A DNA stretch of 33,039 nt from Comamonadaceae bacterium (GCA_947450895.1 CANFWT010000027.1:1-33039), one strand, 5' to 3'; counted from the first letter of the stretch, positions 15,714 through 24,329 are shown. A program made the numbers and translations. Notes: generated by a model not told the origin, from the sequence alone.

Positions 15714-16634
15714 ATGACCCAAGCCTCGCTCCCGACCGCACCGTTGCCGCCCGCACTCGGCGGCGTTCACACCCTGTTGGCCACGCCTGCGGGCCCCATC
15801 AGCCTGTACCAGGCGCAAGCCGATGCGGGCGCCGGTAGCGCCCCGGTGCTGCTGCTGATCCACAGCGTCAACGCCGCGGCCTCTGCCGCCGAGGTGGCGC
15901 CTTTGTATGCGCACTACCGCAGCCAGCGCACAGTGGTGGCGATGGAGCTGCCCGGTTATGGCTTGTCGGACCGCAGCGACCGGCCCTATACCTTGCGGCT
16001 GATGACCGACGCGGTGCACGCCGTGGTGGCGCACTTGCGTGCTTTGCAGGGTGGGGCGCCCGTGGACGTGGTGGCGGTGTCGCTGGCCTGCGAGTTTGCG
16101 GCCCGCGCCAGCGTGGAGGCGCCGCACAGCATCGCGCGCCTGGCGCTGGTCAGCCCCACGGGGTTTAGCGGCACGCGCAGGCGCTACGGCCCCCCCGGCG
16201 GCAGCCGGGGCGTGGCCTGGCTGTACCGTGCGGTAAGCCGCCCGTTGTGGTCGCAGTGGCTGTTTGACACGCTGACGCGCCCGGGCGTGGTGCGCTATTT
16301 TTTGAAGCGCACCTGGGGTGCCCCGCAAATTGACGAGGCCCTGTGGCGCTATTGCGTGCAAACCGCGCGCCAGCCCGGTGCGCGCCATGCGCCGCTGCAT
16401 TTCTTGGCGGCCAATTTGTTCAGCGCCGATGTCAATGCCTTGTACGAGGCGCTGACCTGCCCGGTGTGGATGTCCATGGCCACGCGCGGCGACTTCACCG
16501 ACTACCGGGGCCGCGACACGGTGCAGGGCCGCGCCCACTGGCAGATGCACCGCATCGAGGGCGGCGCCTTGCCGTACTTTGAAGACCTGCCGTCCTTTGC
16601 CGCGCGCTTAGACCCTTTTTGGGTCCGGCCCTGA
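15714..16634 (+). CDS. Alpha/beta-fold hydrolase, atypical active site
   Basis: 306 residues from the ATG at 15714; the open frame continues upstream through folK in another frame and is not credible. The fold is clear: LLLIHSVNAA after strand 3 (oxyanion region, HS instead of HG), ELPGYGLSDRS, the nucleophile elbow AVSLAC with S123, then a WMSMATRGDF Asp region. At the end, GALPYFEDLP stands where hydrolases usually have G-H-x-P-x-x-E, so the catalytic His appears to be Ala285. G-x-S-x-G is replaced by A-V-S-L-A. These may be traits of a subfamily and not damage. The substrate is unknown. It is likely co-transcribed after folK. Confidence 0.8.
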   Translation: MTQASLPTAPLPPALGGVHTLLATPAGPISLYQAQADAGAGSAPVLLLIHSVNAAASAAEVAPLYAHYRSQRTVVAMELPGYGLSDRSDRPYTLRLMTDAVHAVVAHLRALQGGAPVDVVAVSLACEFAARASVEAPHSIARLALVSPTGFSGTRRRYGPPGGSRGVAWLYRAVSRPLWSQWLFDTLTRPGVVRYFLKRTWGAPQIDEALWRYCVQTARQPGARHAPLHFLAANLFSADVNALYEALTCPVWMSMATRGDFTDYRGRDTVQGRAHWQMHRIEGGALPYFEDLPSFAARLDPFWVRP

Positions 16635-16642
16635 GGCCTCAG
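16631..16642. other. Perfect 12-bp palindrome over the hydrolase stop codon
   Basis: CTGAGGCCTCAG is fully self-complementary and includes the TGA stop at 16632-16634. It may be chance at this GC content. Confidence 0.3.
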
Positions 16643-16664
16643 GCCAGCGCGGTATGCGCCGTCC

Positions 16665-16683
16665 TGCGGGCGCAAGGCCCGCA
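16665..16683 (+). terminator. Hairpin downstream of the housekeeping run
   Basis: TGCGGGC and GCCCGCA form a perfect 7-bp stem with loop GCAAG, 31 bp after the hydrolase stop and within the 206-bp gap before the Ala-rich gene. No T-run follows, so it is only a possible terminator or mRNA 3' end structure. Confidence 0.35.
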
Positions 16684-16840
16684 CCTGCGCCGGCTGGCGC
16701 GCTGAAAAAGTCGCTGGTGAATGACGCTTTGCTGAGGCACATCAGGTCGCCTTGAGGCCGCGTGCCTAAGATCAATTCTTGCAAATCCCCATGCCGCCGT
16801 GCTGGGGGAAACCGCCGCGCCCCATCCAAGCTGAAGAACC

Positions 16841-17377
16841 ATGCCGGAGAACCCTGTGCCGCAGACCATAGACCAAATTTCTGAAATCATCCTGGAGTTA
16901 AGGGCGGAGTTGGGCGAAATTCGTGACACCTACAAAGGCGTTAGCCAGAGCTATATGGTGGCGCTGGCGACGCTCAGCGACTTGACGATTCACAGCGCGG
17001 AGGCGGCCAAACGTGCCGCCAAGTCTGCCGAGCAATCGAAGATCGCGGCCATGAACGCCATGGTGGCGGCCAAAGAGGCCGCCTCCGACCCCAAACTGCT
17101 CAGAGTCGTGGAAGCGGCGGTGACTGCGGCCATCGCCGCCGCACTGGCCGCGGTGGAGTCTGCCGCCGCAGCAGCAGCGGCTTCCGCGGCCGCTTCGGCC
17201 GCGGTGGCGCACCAGGCGGAAACCTCCTTGCTGAAGGCCTCTGCGGAGGCGGCGGCGGCGTCACGCCTGGCCGCAGACGCTGCGGCCGAAGCGGTGCACC
17301 TGTCCAACCAGGCCCGCGAAGTGGTCGATGCAGCCCACAAGCGGGTGTCGCAAGCCGACGGCCGTGGTAGCCACTAG
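16841..17377 (+). CDS. Alanine-rich coiled-coil protein of unknown function
   Basis: 178 residues, about 31 percent alanine. The first 60 residues form a leucine- and charge-patterned helix (IDQISEIILELRAELGEIRD), followed by repeated heptad-like AEAAKRAAKSAEQ segments, a near-pure Ala stretch (about 103-125), and a final helix ending in HKRVSQADGRGSH. No signal peptide or membrane segment is seen. The protein should be a long helix or coiled coil, perhaps a scaffold or spacer. It precedes the GGDEF/HD-GYP gene by 94 bp. Function is not recognised; a phasin-like or chemoreceptor-like role would be a guess. Confidence 0.7.
   Translation: MPENPVPQTIDQISEIILELRAELGEIRDTYKGVSQSYMVALATLSDLTIHSAEAAKRAAKSAEQSKIAAMNAMVAAKEAASDPKLLRVVEAAVTAAIAAALAAVESAAAAAAASAAASAAVAHQAETSLLKASAEAAAASRLAADAAAEAVHLSNQAREVVDAAHKRVSQADGRGSH
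17184..17204. repeat. 9-bp perfect inverted repeat inside the Ala-rich gene
   Basis: CCGCGGCCG and CGGCCGCGG flank CTT within the alanine codon run. It would form a very stable mRNA hairpin. It may simply reflect GCC/GCG codon use. Confidence 0.6.
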
Positions 17378-17471
17378 GCGGGCCGCTGCAATGGCGCAGT
17401 CCTGGCTACCGTCCCATGTTGTGGTCCGGCGCAGCTTGGCCGTGGCTTACCAAGACCCGGTTGGAATACTG

Positions 17472-19094
17472 ATGCTTGGGAACGGCTCGCCTGCCGCCGG
17501 CTTCGGCACGCCGGTCTTGCCCCAGCCCTTACCGTACCCCTTGGCGGTGCAGCAGGACCATTTGCGTGGCTCGGACATGGAGCGTCGGCTTGAATTGCTG
17601 CGCAAGGACATCCAGGCCCAGCGCCAAGAGCTGGTGGCGCTGGTAGCGCCCCTGGGTGCGGGTGAGAAGCAACTGGCGGCCGCCAAAGAGGCCGGCGTGG
17701 CCAGTGACGCGGCCCTGCTGGCGCTCAGGACGCTGCATGAAAACTCACTCGAGACCATACGGTCCAGCGACCGGGTGATTGATGCGTTGAAACTCCTCAT
17801 CCAGCGGGACGGCAAAGACGACGCGGTCAAGCTGCGTACGTTGCAGGAGCTGCAAAACATCATCGAAAAAAACCGCGTCAACCTGGAGGCCAACGCCGTC
17901 GCGCTCAACGCCGTCAATGCCCTTGCCTTTACCGACCCCCTGACCGGTTTGCCCAACCGCCGCTTGCTCGGTGACCGCCTGCGGCAAATGGTGCTCAACA
18001 ACCGGCGGTTTGATACCTACAGTGCGGCCATCTATATTGACCTGGACAAGTTCAAACACCTCAATGACGAGTTCGGCCACGAGTGTGGCGACCAGCTCTT
18101 GGTGGCGGTGGGCCAGCGCCTGAAACTGGCCGTGCGCGCGTCCGATACCGTGGCACGCTACGGCGGCGACGAATTTGTGATTTTGCTGGACCGGCTGACC
18201 GGCAGCCTCATCGATGCCCGCGCCGAGACGGAGATGATTGTCAACAAGATCGCGTCGCACCTGCAGCCCGCTTATCCTTTGCGTGTCCACGCCGCCGCCG
18301 ACGGTGAGCGGACCATTGACTACGCAATTTTTGCCAGCATGGGCGTTGCCATGTTCGCGGGCGACCCGGCGGAGGAGGCGCGCATTCTGGACTGGGCGGA
18401 CGAGGCCATGTACTGGGCCAAAAACGAGGGCGGAAGAAGCTACCGCTTTTATGACGCCGTCAGCTCCATCGAGGCGACACTGACCCGCCTGTACGCGCTG
18501 GCCACCGACAACGACAGCGAGACCAGCGGCCACGGTCTGCGCACGCGGCAATATGTGAAGGCGCTGGCCAAACGCAGCCAGGCCATGAATTTGTACCCGG
18601 AGGCGCTCAGCGAGGAGCTCATTCAGCGCATGTACAAGACCACCCAGCTGCACGATATCGGCAAGTCCAAAATTGACTACGCGGTGCTGCACAAAAGTGC
18701 CGCCTTGACGCCCGAAGAGTGGCAGGTGATGAAGACCCACACCACGCACGGTCGCATGATCCTCGAAGAGGCCAGGCGCAGCAGCGACAGCCTGGACGCA
18801 TTGTTGAACACGGCCATCGACATTGCCGAGGCGCACCACGAATGGTGGGATGGTTCGGGCTATCCCAAGGGCTTGGCCGCGCACGACATTCCGCTGCCCG
18901 GGCGCCTGATGTGCATTGCCGACGTGTATGACGCCCTGATCAGCAAACGCGCTTACAAAGATGCCTGGAGCCACGAGCTGGCCTGCCAGACGATTATTGC
19001 CAACAGCGGGCGCCAGTTTGACCCTTATCTGATCGAGGCCTTCAAGAAAGAGCAAGACAGCTTCAGGCTGATCGCCGAATCCATCAAGGACTGA
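17472..19094 (+). CDS. Cytoplasmic GGDEF plus HD-GYP cyclic-di-GMP turnover protein
   Basis: 540 residues from ATG 17472, which follows GGAA at fair spacing; ATG 17391 or 17577 are alternatives. The N-terminal 130 residues are hydrophilic with helical, coiled-coil-like segments and no membrane helix. The GGDEF domain keeps RYGGDEFVIL (231-235) and an inhibitory RxxD site (RASD, 222-225) five residues before it. The HD-GYP domain has HDIGK (394-398), HH (455-456) and DGSGYP (GYP at 463-465), all expected for an active phosphodiesterase. Both making and breaking c-di-GMP look possible. GGDEF followed by HD-GYP, without a receiver domain, is less common than the GGDEF-EAL order. It stands between the Ala-rich gene and the TonB receptor unit. 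Confidence 0.92.
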   Translation: MLGNGSPAAGFGTPVLPQPLPYPLAVQQDHLRGSDMERRLELLRKDIQAQRQELVALVAPLGAGEKQLAAAKEAGVASDAALLALRTLHENSLETIRSSDRVIDALKLLIQRDGKDDAVKLRTLQELQNIIEKNRVNLEANAVALNAVNALAFTDPLTGLPNRRLLGDRLRQMVLNNRRFDTYSAAIYIDLDKFKHLNDEFGHECGDQLLVAVGQRLKLAVRASDTVARYGGDEFVILLDRLTGSLIDARAETEMIVNKIASHLQPAYPLRVHAAADGERTIDYAIFASMGVAMFAGDPAEEARILDWADEAMYWAKNEGGRSYRFYDAVSSIEATLTRLYALATDNDSETSGHGLRTRQYVKALAKRSQAMNLYPEALSEELIQRMYKTTQLHDIGKSKIDYAVLHKSAALTPEEWQVMKTHTTHGRMILEEARRSSDSLDALLNTAIDIAEAHHEWWDGSGYPKGLAAHDIPLPGRLMCIADVYDALISKRAYKDAWSHELACQTIIANSGRQFDPYLIEAFKKEQDSFRLIAESIKD

Positions 19095-19104
19095 GGCGCC
19101 GGTC

Positions 19105-19122
19105 TGGCCGACGCTGCGGCCA
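19105..19122 (+). terminator. Hairpin after the GGDEF/HD-GYP gene
   Basis: TGGCCG and CGGCCA form a perfect 6-bp stem with a 6-base loop, 10 bp after the stop codon. No T-run follows. It is a candidate for ending transcription before the receptor promoter. Confidence 0.35.
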
Positions 19123-19184
19123 CCCTTCCAACACGCGAATAACTCGCTAACAACACGCGTACAAAAGCGGGTCATTGCCCCGCC

Positions 19185-19190
19185 TAGAAT
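19185..19190 (+). promoter_or_regulatory. Candidate -10 element for the receptor/binding-protein/kinase unit
   Basis: TAGAAT (5 of 6 to TATAAT) lies in the 206-bp gap before the TonB receptor gene, within a GC-rich surround, and is preceded by a GCGGG/CCCGC inverted repeat (19167-19183) in the spacer. It would give a leader of about 105 bases. No -35 hexamer stands out, so activator dependence is possible. Confidence 0.4.
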
Positions 19191-19300
19191 GGTTGTCGAT
19201 TCGTCCGGCCGTTCTGCGGCTGCGGCGGATGCTCCCGGGGCGCTTGCCAAGGCGCGCCTGTGCTGGCACCCCAGTCCTCTTCTTGTTCAAGCCCCTTGCC

Positions 19301-21325
19301 ATGCGAACATCACGCCTTCTTCCTCTTGTGTTTTTGCCATGGGGTATCGCCAGCGCGCAGACATCGCCGCCCGCGTCCGCCTTGTCCGAGCAGGATTTTC
19401 TGGCGCCCATGCCCATCGTGCTGTCGGTGTCCCGCCTGGCGCAGCGCCTGGACGAGACGCCGGGCGCGGTGACCCTGCTGAACCGCGACTTCATCCGCAA
19501 GACCGGCGCGCGCGACGTGGTTGACCTGCTGCGCCTGGTGCCGGGTTTTCAATCCACCACCAGTTTCGAAACCGACGCGCCCATGGCCTCCTACCATGGG
19601 CACAGCACCAATGTGGCCAACAAAATTCAGGTGCTGGTGGACGGGCGGTCGGTGTATTCGGGCTTTTTGACCGGCTCCACCGGCCTGGGCTGGCAGACGC
19701 TGGCGGTCGACGATATCGAGCGCATCGAGATTTTTCGTGGCACCAACTCGGCCACCTACGGGGCTCGGGCATTTTTGGGGGTGGTCAACATCGTCTCGCG
19801 CGATGTGGCGACCACCCACGGCGCAGCGGCTTCGGTCACCACTGGAGAAAACGGGGTGGCCGACCTGGGTCTGCGCCTGGGCTGGGGTGAATCCCCCAAT
19901 GCTTTTCGCATCAGCGCAGACAGCCGCAGCGACGACGGCTTGCGCAAGGTCTACTTCAACGGCGGACGTGCGGCCGGTGACAACCGCGTCGAGCGGGTCA
20001 ACGTCTCATCCCACTTTGTGGCCGGTGGCGGCGCGGAGATGGAAGTGCGCGCCGGCGCCGTGAACACCCGCGCCACCACCGGGGACACCGAAAGCCCGGG
20101 CAATGCCGAGCGCCCGCGGTATTTGGGTTCGCGGTTTCTGCAACTCGACTGGCACAGCGTGCTGGCCAAGGACCAGGACATTGCCATCAGCGCGTCACAC
20201 ACGCACAACGCGATCAGCGACCGCTTTGCATTCTTGGACGAGAAATACAAATACGCGCTCGGCGGCCTCTACTACGGCACACTGATTGAGCAGGAGGGGC
20301 AAGAGGCCAATGACGCGCTGTCGTTCCAGCACACGCTGCGGCCTTCTGAGGGCTGGGACCTGGTCTGGGGTGCCGAACTGCGGCGAGAACAAATCGTATC
20401 CGCGCGTGGCTTTGACACCCGGGGACAGGTCAGCAGCGACTTCTTGCGCCTGTTTGGCAACGGGCAATGGCGCTTGGCACCCCGCTGGCTGCTAAACGTT
20501 GGCGCGCTGGCCGAGCACAGCGACCTCGGAGGCGACTCGGTGTCGCCGCGCGCCATGCTGAGCTGGCAACTGGCACCTGGCCACACCCTGCGCGCGGGCG
20601 TATCCAGCGGTTTTCGCCCGCCCAGCGCCTACGAAAAGTACGTGGGCTATCGCTTTTATGACATTCATGGCCAAAACCCGACGCCGCTGTACGTCCGGGG
20701 CAATCCGGACCTGGTATCCGAAACCGTGGTAGCGCGCGAACTCGGGTATTTGGCCGATGTGCCGCAGTGGGGTGTGAGCGCGGATGTGCGGGTGTTTTAC
20801 GAGCGGGTGGAGAATGGCATTGCCCAAATCAAAACCATTCCGCTGCAATACGTCAACGGCGACCGCTACGAGATTACCGGCGCCGAATACCAGGTGACTT
20901 GGGCCCCGACGCGCCAAACCCGCATTTTTTTCACCCAGACGGGGATGGCGACGCGCGTGGACGCTATCGCAACTCCGGGCGCGGGTGATGGCTACATGCC
21001 CTACATGGATGCCGACCGGTACTTCAGCCTGACGCACGGAATACCCCGCTACAGCGCCTCGCTCACCGCCATGCACACCCTGGACAACGGCATGAGCCTG
21101 ACCTTTATGTACAACACGGTGCAAGACATTCCTTTGATTGCCGACAGCGTGCACTTGCAATCGATGCAACGCAGCGATGTACGCCTGGCCCAGCCCTTTC
21201 GGCTGGGTGGCGCCCAGGCCGAATGGGCTGTGACCTTGCAAAACCTGGATGTGCCTTACCAGGACGGTAACGCCCATTTCTACTTCGACCGGCGCGCCCT
21301 GGTGTCCTTGCGCGTGCATTACTGA
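19301..21325 (+). CDS. TonB-dependent outer-membrane receptor
   Basis: 674 residues from ATG 19301, chosen because it gives a clean signal peptide (LLPLVFLPWGIASA, cleavage after ASA at 17-19). The plug domain follows: PGAVTLLNRDFIRKTGARDVVDLL, LVPGFQS, VLVDGRSVY and IERIEIFRGTNSATYGARAFLG, then a long beta-barrel with a C-terminal aromatic residue (SLRVHY). Such receptors import or sense ligands using TonB energy. The barrel shows no recognised siderophore or cobalamin signature and no cobalamin riboswitch was found upstream. It heads a unit with a binding protein and a hybrid kinase, so sensing is as likely as uptake. Confidence 0.92.
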   Translation: MRTSRLLPLVFLPWGIASAQTSPPASALSEQDFLAPMPIVLSVSRLAQRLDETPGAVTLLNRDFIRKTGARDVVDLLRLVPGFQSTTSFETDAPMASYHGHSTNVANKIQVLVDGRSVYSGFLTGSTGLGWQTLAVDDIERIEIFRGTNSATYGARAFLGVVNIVSRDVATTHGAAASVTTGENGVADLGLRLGWGESPNAFRISADSRSDDGLRKVYFNGGRAAGDNRVERVNVSSHFVAGGGAEMEVRAGAVNTRATTGDTESPGNAERPRYLGSRFLQLDWHSVLAKDQDIAISASHTHNAISDRFAFLDEKYKYALGGLYYGTLIEQEGQEANDALSFQHTLRPSEGWDLVWGAELRREQIVSARGFDTRGQVSSDFLRLFGNGQWRLAPRWLLNVGALAEHSDLGGDSVSPRAMLSWQLAPGHTLRAGVSSGFRPPSAYEKYVGYRFYDIHGQNPTPLYVRGNPDLVSETVVARELGYLADVPQWGVSADVRVFYERVENGIAQIKTIPLQYVNGDRYEITGAEYQVTWAPTRQTRIFFTQTGMATRVDAIATPGAGDGYMPYMDADRYFSLTHGIPRYSASLTAMHTLDNGMSLTFMYNTVQDIPLIADSVHLQSMQRSDVRLAQPFRLGGAQAEWAVTLQNLDVPYQDGNAHFYFDRRALVSLRVHY

Positions 21326-21329
21326 GCCC

Positions 21330-22271
21330 GTGTCGGTGCCGTACCGCGTATTGCGCTGTTGGGTGTGTCTGCTGTGGGCCCTGTGGGCCGCCGGTATGGC
21401 GCAGGCCGGCGGCGTGCTCGTGGTCAGCAGCGGTGCGAGCAACGCCGGTTACGCGCAGACCGCGCAGGCCCTGGTCGCTGCGCTGCAACAACTAGGGGTG
21501 CAGGAGCTTGCACAGCGCGAAGCACAAGAGGTAGAGACCATGGACTTTACCGGCACGGCCTTGCCCAAAGTGGTGGTGTCGCTGGGCGTTGAGGCATTGC
21601 GCCAGGTGTTGAACCGTGACCTGCGCACGCCCGTGATTGCCGCCCTGGTTCCGCGCCAGAGTTTTGAAGCCGCTGTCAGCCGCGCCGGCAGCAAGACGGC
21701 CTCCTTAACCGCCGCCGTTTACCTGGACCAGCCCGTTGCCCGCCAGCTCGAGCTGCTGCGCCTGGCCATACCCGCGGCGCGCCGTATCGGAGTGCTGTGG
21801 GGGCCCGAGTCTGAGGCGCAGCAACCGGCCTTGCAGGCTGCATTGCGCGCGCGCACCATGCAAGAGGTGCCTGGGTATGTGAGCGGCTCGACGCCGCTGT
21901 TTGAGGCCCTGCAGTCGGCCATGGAAGATGTACAGGTGTTGCTGGCCTGGCCAGACCCGAAGGTCTACAACAGTGCGACCGTTGCCAATATTTTGCTCAC
22001 CACCTACCGCGCCCGGGTGCCTGTGATGGGGTTTTCCGCGGCCCTGGTGAATGCGGGAGCGCTGCTATCGGTGCACAGCACGCCCCAGCAAATCGGCCAG
22101 CAAGCCGCGCAAATGGTGCGCACCAGCTTGCAGTCGGGCTTGCCGCCGGGTTCGCAGTACCCCGTGGAGTTTGAAGTCGCCGTCAATGAGCGGGTAGCCC
22201 ATACCCTGGGCTGGGAGCTGCGCGCTGCGGACCTGTCCGATCGGCTGCACAAACTGGAGAGGAAGCCCTGA
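21330..22271 (+). CDS. Periplasmic ABC-type substrate-binding protein without transporter partners
   Basis: 313 residues from GTG 21330, 4 bp after the receptor stop. The first 26 residues (VLRCWVCLLWALWAAGMAQA) form a signal peptide. The remainder fits the two-lobe ABC_sub_bind fold (PF04392-like): VVSSGASNAGYAQTAQAL at the N-lobe, VVVSLGVEALRQVL and IGVLWGPESE, and GFSAALVNAGALLSVHS near the C-lobe. No permease or ATPase gene is in the window. The stop overlaps the kinase start by one base (TGATG), so the binding protein and kinase are coupled and it probably acts as a ligand sensor for the kinase. Confidence 0.8.
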   Translation: MSVPYRVLRCWVCLLWALWAAGMAQAGGVLVVSSGASNAGYAQTAQALVAALQQLGVQELAQREAQEVETMDFTGTALPKVVVSLGVEALRQVLNRDLRTPVIAALVPRQSFEAAVSRAGSKTASLTAAVYLDQPVARQLELLRLAIPAARRIGVLWGPESEAQQPALQAALRARTMQEVPGYVSGSTPLFEALQSAMEDVQVLLAWPDPKVYNSATVANILLTTYRARVPVMGFSAALVNAGALLSVHSTPQQIGQQAAQMVRTSLQSGLPPGSQYPVEFEVAVNERVAHTLGWELRAADLSDRLHKLERKP

Positions 22272-24208
22272 TGTTGGTCAGACTTCGCTCGCGCATGGCC
22301 GCCGCCGCCCTGGTTCCGGTGGTGGTGGTGGTGGTCGCCATCGTGGCGGTGTTTTTGAGCGTGCGCCTTGATGACCTCGACAGCGCCCATCGCCAGCGCG
22401 GAAGCTTGCTGCTGCGCCAGCTTGCGATGGCCAGTGAGTACGGCGTCTTTTCCGGCAACCGGGCCAGTTTGCAAGCGGTGGTGCAATCCCTCGCGCAGGA
22501 GCCGGACGTGCGCAGCGTCGCGGTGTTTGACGCCAATGGCGCCGTGCTGGCATGGGCCGGCAGTTGGACCCCCGCGAGCTACCGCGACCTGGCGTCTGCG
22601 GCGCAGGCCAGCCAATGGCGTTCGCAGGATGTAGATACCTTGACGGGCCGCATCGAGGCGCAAAGCGTTGTGCCGGATGATTTCTATGGCAGCGCCGGGG
22701 GAGGGGGTGCCGCGCAGCCGGTGGCTCCGCTGGGTTACGCGGCCCTGGAAATGTCCCACGCGCGCTTGCAGTCCCGCGCGCACAGCCTGCTGATGTGGGC
22801 CACCGTTCTGGGTCTGTCTGGCATCGTGCTGGCCTGGCTGATTGCAGAAAGCCTGGGCCGGCGGGTGATGCAGCCAGTGATGCGAATTTCACAGCGCATC
22901 GGGCAAATTGGCCAGGGCGACTTTGTGCCCCAATGGCCATCCGGTACCGCAGACCCCCTGGCTTCTTTGCATCTGGGCCTCAACACCATGGCGCAGCAAC
23001 TGCGCCAGGCCCGCGATGCCCTGGAGCAGCGGGTGGAAGTGGTGACCCAGGAGCTGCGCCAAAAGAAGGAAGAGGCCGAGTCGGCGACGATGGCCAAATC
23101 GCGCTTTCTCGCGGCTGCCAGCCACGACCTGCGCCAACCCACCCACGCCCTGGGAATGCTGGTGGCGCGCCTGGGCCAGCTCCCCATGGACGAAACCATG
23201 CGCGAGGTGGTGCGCAGCGTGGCCTTGTCGGTTCAGGCCACACAGGACTTGCTCGACGCACTGCTGGATGTGTCCCGCTTCGATGCGGGTGCCGTGCAGG
23301 TGGAGGTGCAGCCGGTGAATCTGACCGCGTTGCTGGTACAGGTACGGGTCGGCCTGGCGGCCACGGCCCAGGCCAAAGGGCTTCGCCTGCGCGTTCGCAC
23401 CGGCACTGGCGCGCTTTGGATCATGAGCGATGCCGTGCTCTTGCAGCGCATTCTGATGAACCTCGCGCACAACGCGGTGCGCTACACCGAGCGCGGCACC
23501 GTGCTGATCGCCTGCCGCACCGTTGGCGCGGGCCAGCAACTGCGTATTGATGTGCTTGACAGTGGCATTGGCATTTCACCCGCACACCAAACACGCATTT
23601 TTGAGGAGTTTTACCAGGTGGGGAACGCCCAGCGCGACCGCACCTACGGGCTGGGCCTGGGGCTGAGCATTGTGGACCGGGGCGCGCGGCTTTTGGGTCA
23701 CGCCATCGGACTGCGCTCGGCGCCGGGCTGCGGCACCCGGTTTTCTATCACCGTTCCCCTGGCCACCAGCCCTGCGCCAGCGCCGGTGCATTGGCCGCAG
23801 GAGCCAGCGCTTGCCGAGGGCGCAGAACCCGGCAATGTGATGGTGATCGAGGACGATGTGCTGGCGCTCGACGCCATGCGCATCTTGCTGGTGTCTTGGG
23901 GCTACCAGGTCTGCGCGATGCCCGACCTGGCACAGGCCCGCCAGGCGATGCTGCAGGGTTTTAAGCCCCATGCGCTGGTGGCGGACTACCGCATAGGCAG
24001 CAGCGAAAACGGCATTGGCGCAATCGCCAGCCTGCGCACGCTGGCCGGTCAGGCGCTACCGGCTTGCCTGATCAGCGGCGATGCGGATGCCACGCTTATT
24101 GCGGCAGCCAGCGCGGCGGGCTTGACCCTGCTGCACAAGCCGGTCCGTCCCGAGCCCCTGCAGCGCTTTTTGCGCCAGGCCATGGCGGACGCGAAAGACA
24201 GCGCTTAG
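22271..24208 (+). CDS. Hybrid sensor histidine kinase with periplasmic sensor domain and receiver
   Basis: 645 residues. TM1 is at about 12-30, a periplasmic domain at 31-175 has an ASEYGVFSGN / SVAVFDANGAVLA pattern like CHASE8-type modules, and TM2 is at about 176-195. HAMP follows, then a coiled linker, and HisKA with H285 in SHDLRQPTHAL. The HATPase has N-box HNAVRYTE and G-boxes (DSGIGI, GLGLGLSIV). A C-terminal receiver keeps IEDD, phospho-acceptor D572 (VADYRIG) and K623 (LHKPVRP). All catalytic residues look intact. No separate response regulator follows, so the downstream output is elsewhere. The start codon overlaps the previous stop. Confidence 0.9.
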   Translation: MLVRLRSRMAAAALVPVVVVVVAIVAVFLSVRLDDLDSAHRQRGSLLLRQLAMASEYGVFSGNRASLQAVVQSLAQEPDVRSVAVFDANGAVLAWAGSWTPASYRDLASAAQASQWRSQDVDTLTGRIEAQSVVPDDFYGSAGGGGAAQPVAPLGYAALEMSHARLQSRAHSLLMWATVLGLSGIVLAWLIAESLGRRVMQPVMRISQRIGQIGQGDFVPQWPSGTADPLASLHLGLNTMAQQLRQARDALEQRVEVVTQELRQKKEEAESATMAKSRFLAAASHDLRQPTHALGMLVARLGQLPMDETMREVVRSVALSVQATQDLLDALLDVSRFDAGAVQVEVQPVNLTALLVQVRVGLAATAQAKGLRLRVRTGTGALWIMSDAVLLQRILMNLAHNAVRYTERGTVLIACRTVGAGQQLRIDVLDSGIGISPAHQTRIFEEFYQVGNAQRDRTYGLGLGLSIVDRGARLLGHAIGLRSAPGCGTRFSITVPLATSPAPAPVHWPQEPALAEGAEPGNVMVIEDDVLALDAMRILLVSWGYQVCAMPDLAQARQAMLQGFKPHALVADYRIGSSENGIGAIASLRTLAGQALPACLISGDADATLIAAASAAGLTLLHKPVRPEPLQRFLRQAMADAKDSA

Positions 24209-24329
24209 TCCGTCTTTGCAGCGGGCTGCATGGCGCGGGGCAACAGCCCCTGGCCCGACCGGGCATCGCGGATGGGCGCAAAAAGTGTCTGCTAGCACCC
24301 TGCAACGCCGCAACGGCCGCCACCACCGC

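Noticed and set aside
17745..19250. 501-codon frame antisense to the GGDEF/HD-GYP gene
   Set aside because: Shadow of a well-supported gene; composition rich in Val, Gly, Gln and His is typical of such shadows.
19191..19300. Riboswitch (for example cobalamin) in the leader of the TonB receptor gene
   Set aside because: The leader is only about 105 bases and I saw no B12-box or other conserved riboswitch core.
24209..24329. GGGGC-AACA-GCCCC hairpin (24237-24250) as a terminator after the kinase gene
   Set aside because: Short stem without a T-run; considered too weak to list as a terminator.
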